The notes under the pieces were generated by a model. It made no database searches, was not told the DNA's origin, and saw only the letters and a list, made by a program, of their open reading frames with translations. The position numbers and the translations under genes were made by a program. A DNA stretch of 64,000 nt from JAWXBG01 sp044375415 (GTDB lineage Bacteria > Bacteroidota > Bacteroidia > Flavobacteriales_D > Sanyastnellaceae), in assembly GCA_044375415.1 (NCBI GenBank), contig JBILMS010000004.1, positions 29,131 through 93,130 of the forward strand. The letters are read 5' to 3'. This document shows, piece by piece, positions 19,325 to 28,189 of this stretch (position 1 is the first letter of the stretch; the number at the start of each line of letters is the position of its first letter).

Positions 19325-20341
19325 TTAGTCCAAAGGTAATAAATCTTTGTTCTGCACGAAGTTCCAATCGGTCAGTGTCTTCATAAAAGCGATGATATCC
19401 GTCACTTGTTCATCGGTCAGATTGAGCGGTCGAATTCTTCGGTCTTTCGAAGAATGCGTTTTTCCGCCTTCATTGTAATGTTTCATCACGTCCTCGAGGC
19501 TATTCATGCTACCATCATGCATGTAGGGTGCGGTGAGTTCAATATTGCGCAAAGTCGGTGTTTTAAATTTCCCTGAATCTGCGGGCAGATAGGTATCTCG
19601 CTCTTTACCGGGGTCCTTATAGTGTTCGTACAATCCGATATTGTAAAACCCGAAGTCGGTAAAGAGATACCCGCTATGACAAACGGCACAGGCTGTTTTT
19701 TCAGAGAAAAAGAGCTTTCTTCCTCGTTCTTCAGATTCGGTTAGAGGAAATGCTTTTGCATCCAGGAGGTATCTGTCATACCGCGAATCGCCGCTGATAA
19801 AAGATCGCTCGAAACAGGCCAATGCACGGGTGATCACATATGGATCGGGATCTCTGCCGTATGCAAGACGACTTAATTGAACGATCGTTTCATCTGATTT
19901 GAGTTTATCCGCTAAGGCAAGAACATTGATTCCCATTTCAACGGTATCGTGAATAGGGGAGAGGGATTGAACTTCGAGCGTTGGTACTCCTCCTTCCATC
20001 ATAAAGTATGGATACCATGCCAGATTGGCCAAGGTGGGCGAGTTGCGTCGACCCATCGCTCCATTCGTTCCGGGACTTACGGTTCTACCATCGGTAAAAG
20101 CACTGGACAAAACGTGACATGATCCGCAGGATAAATTGTTGTTTTTCGAAAGACGTTTGTCGTAAAACAATCTTCTGCCTAATTCCAATCGAGCTGCTGT
20201 AGGTAGATTGTCCGCAGGTATTGAAGGAGTTTCGAAGCCACGTGGAATTTTATAACGGACTACCTTGTCGCTAGTGGTCGGGTTTTCGTGGCATGCGAAA
20301 ACAAAAAACAAAATTACTGCGAGAAAGGCCCATTGCCTCAT
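19325..20341 (-). CDS. Di-heme MauG/cytochrome c peroxidase family lipoprotein (first)
   Basis: A 338-residue lipoprotein with lipobox Cys 17 (FFVFAC). The heme motifs are CGSCH (72-76) and CAVCH (218-222); the conserved LTAPYMHDGSMNSLEDVM segment follows. It resembles its downstream neighbour closely in architecture, so the pair probably arose by duplication or serves two steps. The ATG overlaps the stop of the MbnP-like gene by four bases. The MbnH-like role is inferred from context; generic cytochrome c peroxidase is the alternative. Confidence 0.88.
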   Translation of the reverse strand: MRQWAFLAVILFFVFACHENPTTSDKVVRYKIPRGFETPSIPADNLPTAARLELGRRLFYDKRLSKNNNLSCGSCHVLSSAFTDGRTVSPGTNGAMGRRNSPTLANLAWYPYFMMEGGVPTLEVQSLSPIHDTVEMGINVLALADKLKSDETIVQLSRLAYGRDPDPYVITRALACFERSFISGDSRYDRYLLDAKAFPLTESEERGRKLFFSEKTACAVCHSGYLFTDFGFYNIGLYEHYKDPGKERDTYLPADSGKFKTPTLRNIELTAPYMHDGSMNSLEDVMKHYNEGGKTHSSKDRRIRPLNLTDEQVTDIIAFMKTLTDWNFVQNKDLLPLD

Positions 20342-21096
20342 TCGATGCGAATCGCGTCGTTGAAGTTATTCATAAATCGGGAAGCCAACTCCACATTGCC
20401 GCTGGTGTGGGTAATGTAATCTGTGGCAATGTCGATCTGATCTCCTTCGCCCATCATAATTTTTTCTACATCAATAATGACATGGATAACTTTCGTGGCG
20501 CCCGGTTCAATTTTGAAGTTGAAATTTTCTCCATCCTTGTGCTGACGAAACATGGGGTCGTCTCCAACGTGGAAGGCAAATGGGTGAAGTATTTCAGCAC
20601 CCTCCGTACCGGTAGTATCAGCTTTACCTTCGAACATGGTGAAGATGTAACCGGTATTCCAATGCCAGAACATGCCTTGTGAACCTTGAACACTTAACGG
20701 ATGGCTATTGGGATAGGTAGTCGGATCAACATCCTTATTGTACTCTTTCGGAATTCCCAGATTGAAAGTTAAACCTTTGTAGTCTTTGCTGTCGAGTTCA
20801 ATGCTGTAGCCGGCGCCCTCGCTGAAATTTACCAATGCAAAGTCTTTCACAGGTATTTCTGTTCCATCAGGTGTAATGACATTGAGCATACTGAAGTAGC
20901 TCATGAATTTGTCGACACGTATTCGATTGCCCATGTCGTCGTTGTACACGCTTCCAATTTGAAAAGGCTCTCCTTTGAACTCTGCTGAGAAAACAACTTG
21001 CAAAGTTCCTGTTCCGTCTTTATCGTGTTCGCACGAACTTGCGAAGACAAGAAGAGACAAAAGGAGCAGAGATGAATAAATTCTTTTCGTTGACAT
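20338..21096 (-). CDS. MbnP-like copper-binding lipoprotein
   Basis: A 252-residue lipoprotein (lipobox ending FASSC, Cys 22). The body begins with a strand pair (TLQVVFSAEFKGEPF) and carries the family signature QGMFWHWNTGYIF with W144 and W146, close to the region conserved in MbnP. In characterised methanotroph MbnP a Trp is oxidised to kynurenine by the di-heme partner MbnH and the protein binds copper. Here the gene leads an operon with two di-heme MauG-type genes, matching that pairing. Which Trp, if any, is modified cannot be told from sequence. It is not next to any methanobactin gene in the window. Confidence 0.85.
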   Translation of the reverse strand: MSTKRIYSSLLLLSLLVFASSCEHDKDGTGTLQVVFSAEFKGEPFQIGSVYNDDMGNRIRVDKFMSYFSMLNVITPDGTEIPVKDFALVNFSEGAGYSIELDSKDYKGLTFNLGIPKEYNKDVDPTTYPNSHPLSVQGSQGMFWHWNTGYIFTMFEGKADTTGTEGAEILHPFAFHVGDDPMFRQHKDGENFNFKIEPGATKVIHVIIDVEKIMMGEGDQIDIATDYITHTSGNVELASRFMNNFNDAIRIE

Positions 21097-21135
21097 GAAT
21101 TTTCAATTTTTGAAGAACGTTTCCGTCATACAACA

Positions 21136-21143
21136 CAAAGTTA
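21136..21143 (-). promoter_or_regulatory. Bacteroidota-type -7 element for the MbnP operon
   Basis: On the minus strand the bases read TAACTTTG, matching TAnnTTTG, about 40 bp before the MbnP-like ATG. No clear TTG -33 partner is visible at 17-23 bp. Confidence 0.5.
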
Positions 21144-21278
21144 CGAAAATGTGCGCCGACGAGGGGTGATATTCCACAGTTTATACCTTTTGCAAGCCTT
21201 TTCCCCTACTTGTCATAAGTTATGATTCCGTGACTTAATGTCGAACCGGAATGCGGACCTTTGCCCAAATATTGATTC

Positions 21279-22247
21279 ATGGCCTATTTAGATACTACAC
21301 ACGACGTTTATAAGGAAGCTGCACTGAAGCCGGATGTTGGCTTGTGCTGCACAACTACCCCGATTTGGCGGATGCCGGATCTTCATGTTCCTAAGATCAT
21401 GCAGGAGATGAATTATGGTTGTGGAAGCACGGTAAATGCCCGCGATTTGGTTGGAAACCCATCAATCCTCTACGTTGGTGTGGGTGGTGGAATGGAACTC
21501 TTACAGTTTTCTTATTTCAGTAGGAAGAAAGGCGCTGTAATAGGGGTAGATGTGGTAGATGAAATGCTAGTTGCCTGTGCCGACAATTTGTTGGTAGCTC
21601 AAAAGGAAAATTGGTGGTTTAAAACAGAATATGTTGAACTGCGCAAGGGAAGTGCATTGGCTTTGCCGGTGAATGATGCGAGCATTGATATTGCTGCACA
21701 AAATTGTCTTTTTAATATTTTCAAGCAAGATGATCTGAAAAAGGCATTAGAAGAAATGTACCGTGTCTTGAAGCCAAACGGGCGTTTAATTCTATCCGAT
21801 CCTATTTGTGATCAGGAAATGCCGGAGTCTTTGCTCAACGATGAAAAACTGCGTGCCCTTTGTTTAAGCGGTGCGATACCATTGAAAGCATACATAGATC
21901 TTTTAACTGCAACTGGTTTTGGAACCATTGAAATACGTGCGAGACGGCCATATCGCGTATTAGCACCCGGTCATTATGATACAACACAAAATCTATTTAT
22001 AGAAAGCGTTGAGGTTTGTGCAATTAAAGATCCGATGCCTGCCGACGGTCCATGTGTATTTACCGGTAAGTCGGCCATTTATTTCGGAAAGGAAGAATTT
22101 CTCGACGATAAAAACGGACATATCATGATGTACAATCAACCACTTTCTATTTGCGATAAAACAGCAGCGGCATTGGCATCTCTCAACCGCGATGATATCA
22201 TGATTACTGATTCGACTTACTTCTATGACGGCGGAGGATGCTGTTAG
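21279..22247 (+). CDS. arsM: ArsM-like arsenite methyltransferase
   Basis: A 322-residue class I SAM-dependent methyltransferase. SAM-binding motif I is VLYVGVGGG-like (ILYVGVGGGMELLQFSY), followed by GVDVVDEML and a PNGRLILSDP strand. Cys residues that could hold As(III) occur in LCCTTTP near residue 24, in DPICDQ and in RALCLSG, and the protein ends in GGGCC. This layout fits the ArsM type linked to arsenosugar synthesis. The usual radical-SAM partner (ArsS) is not in the window. It diverges from the MbnP operon, and no arsenic operator can be shown. Confidence 0.8.
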   Translation: MAYLDTTHDVYKEAALKPDVGLCCTTTPIWRMPDLHVPKIMQEMNYGCGSTVNARDLVGNPSILYVGVGGGMELLQFSYFSRKKGAVIGVDVVDEMLVACADNLLVAQKENWWFKTEYVELRKGSALALPVNDASIDIAAQNCLFNIFKQDDLKKALEEMYRVLKPNGRLILSDPICDQEMPESLLNDEKLRALCLSGAIPLKAYIDLLTATGFGTIEIRARRPYRVLAPGHYDTTQNLFIESVEVCAIKDPMPADGPCVFTGKSAIYFGKEEFLDDKNGHIMMYNQPLSICDKTAAALASLNRDDIMITDSTYFYDGGGCC

Positions 22248-22729
22248 ACAGTTCGGGGTTCGGAGTTCCCAGAAACAGGTAGTTCGCGTTTCTCTGAGGC
22301 CTAATGAGCAGTTTGTAGTTCTGAGAAACAGGAATTCGGAACGCAAAGGTTCGCAATGTACACGCAAAGGTTCGCTATGTTTTTAATGCTATTGCTCGCA
22401 AGCGAACTAAAGTTGCGCCTTGACTGTTTTGCATTTCAGAATTCTCAATAAAATTGTACTTCGTCCCTTTGCACAAATCTCCGGGGCCTTTGTGGTAAAA
22501 AACCAAATGCTCTCCTTGGAAAGGGCAAGGGAAAGGGAAAGGGGAGAATTGCGTTTATCTGAAACGGACTTCCACCAGCTTTGTGCGCTCCGTTCGCTTG
22601 CGAACGACACCTTAAGAAATCTCCTTTAGTTCTTTGTGTAATTCTTTGAGGCCTTTGTGGTAAAAAGACCTGCACAACAATCAGAGAAGAAAGGGAAAGG
22701 GGGGCTATACGTTTGAGATGGAGAACAGT
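22248..22729. repeat. Gene-free region of short degenerate repeats
   Basis: About 480 bp without a supported gene. It holds a 13-bp direct repeat (cgcaaaggttcgc at 22342 and 22363), a two-copy block starting ggcctttgtggtaaaaa (22485 and 22650) and ending in a gaaagggaaagggg run (22531 and 22689), and a perfect 7-2-7 palindrome at 22591-22606 whose core recurs near 22392-22405. Short frames here on both strands follow the repeats and are not believed. Confidence 0.7.
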
Positions 22730-23605
22730 CTACCCCTTCAACGCTTCTGCACCGGCTACGATCTCCAGAATTTCTCCGGTGATGGCTGCCTGCCGGGCTT
22801 TGTTGTATGTGAGCTTGAGACCTTTTACCAGATCGCTGGCATTGTCAGTGGCTTTGTGCATCGCTGTCATACGAGCGCCATGTTCTGCAGCTTGACTGTC
22901 CAAAATTGCTTTGAACAATTGAACTTTTAATGAGCGAGGAATTAACTCTTCTACAATCTGTTCCTTTTCAGGTTCGAAAATGTAGTCGGTTTTTGCTTTG
23001 CTATCGGTTGTGCTTACAGGCTTAACAATAGGTAAGTACTGCTCATTGCGAATGATCTGTACTGCTGCATTTTTGAATTGATTGTAGACCACATGCACGC
23101 GATCCCATTGTCCGGAGGCAAACTGTGACATCAATTCAGTTGATATACTCGACACGTTGGCAAATGTTGGAGCGTCGAAAATGGTATACGGAGTATCACT
23201 AAAACCGGCAGTAGTGTGATAAGGAGTCTTCTTATAAATGTCGAACGCCTTTTTACCAAGCGAAAGAATTTTGACATTCACATTTTCGTACTGACGAAGA
23301 AGTGTTCTTACTTCTTTTATAATGTTGTTGTTAAAACCTCCACAAAGCCCGCGATTACTGGTAATTGCAACTATCAGTACATTTTTCACTTCGCGAGTTT
23401 TGCTATATGTACCCTCATTACCATCGAGTGATGAGGATACATTGCTGAGAATTTCCTGCAACTTTATCGCATAAGGCCTCATACGAGTAACAGCGTCTTG
23501 AGCTCTCTTCAATTTGGCAGCACTTACCATTTTCATGGCAGAGGTAATCTGCATGGTGCTGTTTACCGAAGTAATTCTGACGCGTATCTCCTTTAAGTTG
23601 GCCAT
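22730..23605 (-). CDS. atpG: F1 ATP synthase gamma subunit
   Basis: The 291-residue gamma (rotor shaft) subunit. The N-terminus ANLKEIRVRITSVNSTMQIT and the C-terminal helix ending in the KARQAAITGEILEIVAGA pattern are family signatures; between them is the Rossmann-like region with SNRGLCGGFN. It rotates within the alpha-beta ring. It is the last gene of the atpB-E-F-H-A-G cluster, 20 bp after atpA. The beta and epsilon genes (atpD, atpC) are not here, as is usual where Bacteroidota keep atpDC apart. Confidence 0.97.
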   Translation of the reverse strand: MANLKEIRVRITSVNSTMQITSAMKMVSAAKLKRAQDAVTRMRPYAIKLQEILSNVSSSLDGNEGTYSKTREVKNVLIVAITSNRGLCGGFNNNIIKEVRTLLRQYENVNVKILSLGKKAFDIYKKTPYHTTAGFSDTPYTIFDAPTFANVSSISTELMSQFASGQWDRVHVVYNQFKNAAVQIIRNEQYLPIVKPVSTTDSKAKTDYIFEPEKEQIVEELIPRSLKVQLFKAILDSQAAEHGARMTAMHKATDNASDLVKGLKLTYNKARQAAITGEILEIVAGAEALKG

Positions 23606-23625
23606 TGCTCTATGCTATGCTTTTT

Positions 23626-25203
23626 TTATGCGTAACGTGATGAAAGATCTTTTGCTACTTTTTCTAGCACATCGGTGATAGAATCGTTGATCACACCGTT
23701 GCGAAGATTATCAAGTACATCTTTGTGGCTGTTTTCAAGTAGAGCAAAGAAATCTTCTTCAAATGCTTTTACTTTATCTACCGGTACGTTGCGGAGTAAA
23801 CCTTTAGTACCACAGTAGATGATAGCGACTTGCTTTTCTACAGATACAGGTTTGTTCTGACCTTGCTTAAGAATCTCAACGTTGCGACGACCTTTGTCTA
23901 GAACGAATTTAGTAGCTTCATCGAGGTCGGAACCGAACTTCGAAAACGCTTCCAATTCGCGGAACTGGGCTTGATCGAGTTTCAATGTACCTGCTACTTT
24001 TTTCATCGACTTGATCTGTGCAGATCCACCCACGCGGCTTACACTGATACCTACGTTAATCGCAGGACGCACACCGGCGTTGAAAAGGTTGGTCTCAAGG
24101 AAGATCTGACCATCCGTAATCGAAATTACGTTGGTTGGGATATATGCTGATACGTCACCTGCTTGTGTTTCGATGATCGGCAATGCGGTCAAAGATCCAC
24201 CACCTTTTACCAACTTCTTAAGAGAAGCAGGAAGGTCGTTCATGTTTTCGGCAACGGATTGAGTTTCGTTCACTTTTGCTGCACGCTCCAGTAGACGGCT
24301 GTGCAAGTAGAATACGTCACCCGGATAAGCTTCACGTCCGGGTGGGCGACGAAGTAGTAGAGACACCTCACGGTATGCAACGGCTTGTTTCGACAAGTCA
24401 TCATATACGATCAATGCTGCACGACCTGTGTCGCGGAAAAATTCTCCAATTGCACATCCCGAGAACGGAGAGTAGAATTGAAGTGCTGCCGGATCAGAAG
24501 CAGTAGCGGCTACAACTACCGTGTAGGCCATGGCTCCGTTATCTTCGAGTGTTTTTACAATCGATGCAACAGTCGAACCTTTCTGTCCGATCGCTACATA
24601 GATACAATATACAGGTTTACCTGCGTCGTAAAATTCTTTTTGGTTGATGATGGTGTCGATAGCTACGGTAGTTTTACCGGTCTGACGGTCGCCGATGATC
24701 AACTCACGCTGACCACGACCAATCGGAATCATAGCATCAATCGCCTTGATACCTGTCTGAAGCGGTTCTTTAACCGGCTGACGGTAGATTACCCCGGGAG
24801 CCTTACGCTCAAGTGGCATTTCGTATGTTTCGCCGGTGATAGGACCTTTACCATCGATAGGTTCTCCCAATGCGTTTACAACGCGACCGAGCATTCCTTC
24901 ACCTACTTTAATAGATGCGATAGTACCGAGACGTTTTACTACTGAACCTTCTTTAAGTTCACCGCTAGGACCGAGCAATACGGCACCCACGTTGTCTTCT
25001 TCGAGGTTAAGTGCGATTCCGCGAACGCCCGATTCAAATTCGATCAGCTCTCCGTACTGAACATTGTTCATTCCGTAGATGCGGGCAATTCCGTCACCCA
25101 CTTGGAGTACGGTACCCACTTCTTTGATTTCTGCTTCGCTTTTGAAACCGGCGAGCTGCTCGCGCAGGATCGCTGAAATTTCTGCAGGTTTAACTTCTGC
25201 CAT
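23626..25203 (-). CDS. atpA: F1 ATP synthase alpha subunit
   Basis: The 525-residue alpha subunit. The nucleotide-binding P-loop GDRQTGKT lies near residue 170, and the alpha signature PAINVGISVSRVGGSAQ is present toward the C-terminus. Length matches the family. It forms the hexameric F1 head with beta. It follows atpH after a 71-bp gap, the largest inside the cluster. Long frames on the opposite strand over this gene are shadows. Confidence 0.98.
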   Translation of the reverse strand: MAEVKPAEISAILREQLAGFKSEAEIKEVGTVLQVGDGIARIYGMNNVQYGELIEFESGVRGIALNLEEDNVGAVLLGPSGELKEGSVVKRLGTIASIKVGEGMLGRVVNALGEPIDGKGPITGETYEMPLERKAPGVIYRQPVKEPLQTGIKAIDAMIPIGRGQRELIIGDRQTGKTTVAIDTIINQKEFYDAGKPVYCIYVAIGQKGSTVASIVKTLEDNGAMAYTVVVAATASDPAALQFYSPFSGCAIGEFFRDTGRAALIVYDDLSKQAVAYREVSLLLRRPPGREAYPGDVFYLHSRLLERAAKVNETQSVAENMNDLPASLKKLVKGGGSLTALPIIETQAGDVSAYIPTNVISITDGQIFLETNLFNAGVRPAINVGISVSRVGGSAQIKSMKKVAGTLKLDQAQFRELEAFSKFGSDLDEATKFVLDKGRRNVEILKQGQNKPVSVEKQVAIIYCGTKGLLRNVPVDKVKAFEEDFFALLENSHKDVLDNLRNGVINDSITDVLEKVAKDLSSRYA

Positions 25204-25274
25204 GGTATCTTTTATTTCTATTTGTTAGTGGATTCCTTTTCTGAAATCCAAATATCAACGTTTCACACTACCGG

Positions 25275-25832
25275 TTAATACTCCGGTACATATGGGTTCT
25301 CAGAGAATTCTCTTCTGAGTTTGGTAATCTTTTCGGCTACCGAAGCATCCATCTGACGATCGGCCACATTCAATATGAATCCACCGATGATTTCAGGATC
25401 TATTTTTTCGACAAGCTCCACATTACCTCCGGCCATCTTCAAAGCGTGAGCCTGAATTTGTGCACGGGTAGTTGCATCGAGTGGTTGTGCTGAAACAACA
25501 CTACCCTCTGTAATGTTCCGTAAAGCTTTGAATTGATGAACGAACGATGTGGACATTTCTCCCAAAAGACTTTCACGTCCTTTAGTGGTAAGAAGTCTAA
25601 TAAAAGCCATCGAGGTTTTACTAACACTACTTCCAAAAATGGCCTCAAGAACTTTCACCTTCTTGTCTTTCTTTACAACAGGATTGTGAAGAAAGAGTTG
25701 AAATTCACGGCTGCCGTCAATGGCCCTTTGCACGATTTGCATATCCGCAAAAGCAGCATCCTGCTCTTGAGGAGTATTGCACAAATCGAGCAACGACTTG
25801 GCGTAACGGGATGATATGCGTATTCCGCTCAT
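25275..25832 (-). CDS. atpH: F1 ATP synthase delta subunit
   Basis: The 185-residue delta (OSCP-like) subunit that joins the F1 head to the peripheral stalk. The N-terminal helical domain starts SSRYAKSLLDL and the C-terminal half carries the IIGGFILNVADRQMDASV signature. It is seven bases from the atpF stop and lies in conserved cluster order. Confidence 0.95.
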   Translation of the reverse strand: MSGIRISSRYAKSLLDLCNTPQEQDAAFADMQIVQRAIDGSREFQLFLHNPVVKKDKKVKVLEAIFGSSVSKTSMAFIRLLTTKGRESLLGEMSTSFVHQFKALRNITEGSVVSAQPLDATTRAQIQAHALKMAGGNVELVEKIDPEIIGGFILNVADRQMDASVAEKITKLRREFSENPYVPEY

Positions 25833-25839
25833 GGTTCTA

Positions 25840-26337
25840 TTAGTTAGAACTCATTTCTGAGATCAACTTACTGTTCAGTGCTTTTTGCTTTTCTGCATCT
25901 GTCAACTTATCTTTAACCAACGTCTCAGCAATGTCGATAGACAATGTAGCTACGTAGTTTTTAAGTTCGACCATCGCTGCTTTTTTGCGGTTTTCAATCT
26001 CCGCACGGGCAGATGTCATGATGCGGTCGGCATCTTCTTGTGCTTTTTCGCGAGCTTCGGAAATGATGTTATCCTTCACTTGCTTTGCTTCGAGGAGAAT
26101 AGTATCGCGCTCATCGCGGGCCTGACGAAGAAGGTCTTCGTTGCCGGCTTTGAGGTTGGCTATTTCTTTGCGAACACGCTCTGCTTCGTTCAGGGCATTT
26201 TCGATGCTCTGAGTACGCTCTTCCAGCGATTTCACAATAGGCCCCCAAGCGAACTTCTTCAAAATGAAGAGCACAATCAGGAAAGAAACAGTAGCCCAGA
26301 AAACGGTACCGTATTCTACTTTTAATAAACCTTCCAT
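25840..26337 (-). CDS. atpF: F0 ATP synthase b subunit
   Basis: The 165-residue b subunit: one membrane helix near the N-terminus (about 9-26, WATVSFLIVLFIL) followed by a long charged coiled coil of the ALNEAERVRKEIANL kind. It is the peripheral stalk. It follows atpE after 65 bp and precedes atpH. Confidence 0.96.
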   Translation of the reverse strand: MEGLLKVEYGTVFWATVSFLIVLFILKKFAWGPIVKSLEERTQSIENALNEAERVRKEIANLKAGNEDLLRQARDERDTILLEAKQVKDNIISEAREKAQEDADRIMTSARAEIENRKKAAMVELKNYVATLSIDIAETLVKDKLTDAEKQKALNSKLISEMSSN

Positions 26338-26402
26338 GTGGTGGTTATGTGTTATTAATTCTTGTCCGGGTTCAATCTACCGATCCCGGCGAAGGCAGGC
26401 TA

Positions 26403-26645
26403 TTAGGCCAGAGCTACCAGAAGGCAAATGATAACCGCAAACAGAGCTACCCCTTCTACGAGAGCTGCTGCAACGATCATGTTTGCGCGGAGGTCACCGA
26501 TGCTTTCAGGCTGACGGGCCATAGCGTCGAGAGCGTGGCTACCAATGAGACCTACTCCGATTCCTGCTCCGATTGCTGCAAGACCGGCACCGATACCAGC
26601 CAAACCGGCTGCTGATGCTTCCAAAAGAACTGTCAATAATTCCAT
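26403..26645 (-). CDS. atpE: F0 ATP synthase c subunit
   Basis: An 80-residue hairpin of two membrane helices joined by the polar loop ARQPE. The ion-carrying acid is E64 in ALVEGVALF. The Glu is followed by Gly and the first helix lacks the usual Na+ ligand Gln, so a proton-driven ring is the better reading. The Gly/Ala-rich first helix (GIGAGLAAIGAGIGVGLIG) is typical. Confidence 0.97.
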   Translation of the reverse strand: MELLTVLLEASAAGLAGIGAGLAAIGAGIGVGLIGSHALDAMARQPESIGDLRANMIVAAALVEGVALFAVIICLLVALA

Positions 26646-26675
26646 CTGATTTATTGGTTTAAAAAGTGTACTTAA

Positions 26676-27848
26676 TTAATGATGATCTTCTTCATGGTGG
26701 TGTTCCTGCGTAGCATCGCCGAAATACAACGATGCGAGCAATACAAATACATATGCCTGAAGGAACGCTACCAGAATTTCAATGAAAAACATAAACACGA
26801 TGAAGAGCGATGCACCCACTCCAATGCCATATCCGGCGGCCGGATTGCTAGCTCCGAAGAGGAACACAAGACTCACCAAAGCGAGAATTACGATGTGACC
26901 GGCGGTGATGTTCGCAGTCAAACGAATCATCAATACTGCAGGTTTAATGAAGATACTGGCGATTTCAATCGGAACCAGAATCAACTTTACGAAGAAAGGA
27001 ACTCCCGGAGGCCAGAAAATGTGACCCCAGTAGTGGGCATTTCCGTTGATCGTAGTCACAACGAAAACCAAAGCAGCTAAGACCAAAGTGATGCTCATGG
27101 TGCCGGTAATGTTGAACCCTCCGATAAAAGGAATTAATCCGAGAATGTTACAAGCCCAGATAAAAAAGAACAAAGTCAAAATGAGTGGAAGGAATTTCGC
27201 ACCGCGCTTTTTACCCATAGACGGTATAACTACCTGATCACGGATAAAAAGAATAAGTGTCTCCATCAAGTTTTGCATTCCCTTGGGTGCACCGCCGTTT
27301 TTGTACTTGCGGGCAACGCTAGTGAAAATCAAAACGAGTATGAATAAAATAAAGAGCATTCCGAAAACCGATTTGGTAATCGAAAAGTCGATGAGAGTTC
27401 CATGAGAAGCAGCGGTAGTGTCAACAGGATGAGTTTGCTCCACATGAACAATTTCCTGATGTGTGGTATCCGCGATTGCATGTTCAGCATGATGATCCGC
27501 AGCCACATCCGAAGCAAATTTGATTGTCTCGTGATCGTTTACATAGGTGTAACCCGTCTTAGGACTGGTATAGGGTACAAAATGATGGTGTTCGTCCCAA
27601 AAATTGCTCGACATAAAGATGTCTAAACCTTTGTCTGTATAGAGAATAACAGGAAGCGGAATGCTAGTGTGACCAATTAAGTGAATTGAGTGAGCATCCT
27701 GAATGTGCTCCATAATCATGTCGCCGGGCTTAAACTTGCCTTCCTCACCACCCGAAGCGAATAATCCGGCGGGAATAAAGGCGAAGAATATGGCCACTAA
27801 AAACCCCTTGAAAACCTTATTAGATGCGGGATTGGCGATAATTTTCAT
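26676..27848 (-). CDS. atpB: F0 ATP synthase a subunit with N-terminal signal peptide
   Basis: The frame is open to 27929, but ATG 27848 is chosen. It gives a signal peptide (FLVAIFFAFIPAGLFA) and lies just downstream of a good promoter (27875-27904), while earlier Met codons fall in or before that promoter. The protein is 390 residues: a roughly 180-residue extracytoplasmic N-terminal extension with His-rich parts (DEHHHFVPY, ADHHAEHAIAD), then the five or six helices of subunit a. The essential Arg is in LMIRLTANITAGH. The long extended N-terminus is common in Bacteroidota AtpB. The C-terminus ends EHHHEEDHH. It forms the proton half-channels. Confidence 0.95.
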   Translation of the reverse strand: MKIIANPASNKVFKGFLVAIFFAFIPAGLFASGGEEGKFKPGDMIMEHIQDAHSIHLIGHTSIPLPVILYTDKGLDIFMSSNFWDEHHHFVPYTSPKTGYTYVNDHETIKFASDVAADHHAEHAIADTTHQEIVHVEQTHPVDTTAASHGTLIDFSITKSVFGMLFILFILVLIFTSVARKYKNGGAPKGMQNLMETLILFIRDQVVIPSMGKKRGAKFLPLILTLFFFIWACNILGLIPFIGGFNITGTMSITLVLAALVFVVTTINGNAHYWGHIFWPPGVPFFVKLILVPIEIASIFIKPAVLMIRLTANITAGHIVILALVSLVFLFGASNPAAGYGIGVGASLFIVFMFFIEILVAFLQAYVFVLLASLYFGDATQEHHHEEDHH

Positions 27849-27874
27849 GGTCTTGACCTGCTTGAAATGCGGTG

Positions 27875-27904
27875 CAAAAGTAGTCATACCTATTCCTTTT
27901 TCAA
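27875..27904 (-). promoter_or_regulatory. Promoter of the atpBEFHAG cluster
   Basis: On the minus strand: TTG at 27904-27902, a 19-base spacer, then TACTTTTG (27882-27875), matching the Bacteroidota TTG-N17-23-TAnnTTTG pattern. The start site would fall near 27868, about 20 bases before the chosen atpB ATG, which supports that start. Confidence 0.7.
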
Positions 27905-27935
27905 GAATCAAATTCAAATAATTCTCCAAGGAGTT

Positions 27936-27963
27936 ATGAATTATGAATGATGAATTATGAATG
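27936..27963. repeat. Perfect 14-bp tandem duplication upstream of atpB
   Basis: The unit atgaattatgaatg occurs twice back to back (27936-27949 and 27950-27963). The gap from 27905 to 28189 holds nothing else that could be recognised. Confidence 0.75.
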
Positions 27964-28189
27964 GGGTCAAGAAAACCGCATTGTTTGGAGGAAATCCAAG
28001 GGAATTATTGGTTGAATTGGGGTGGAATTGGTTAAAGTTGAAAAGAGGAATATAGTGAAAATGGGGGAGATTTCCGAATAAAATCGAGTTTAATGATTGA
28101 TAAACAGATAAATGATTATTTAAACGGAGTTTTTTGTGCAGTTGGGCTCTTCGCCATTCAAAAGTTCGAAATGCTCTAGTTGCTCCTGT

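Noticed and set aside
24385..24945. 186-codon plus-strand frame over atpA
   Set aside because: A shadow of a conserved ATP synthase gene, with composition set by the opposite strand.
25885..26325. 146-codon plus-strand frame over atpF
   Set aside because: It mirrors the coiled-coil codons of atpF and has no independent support.
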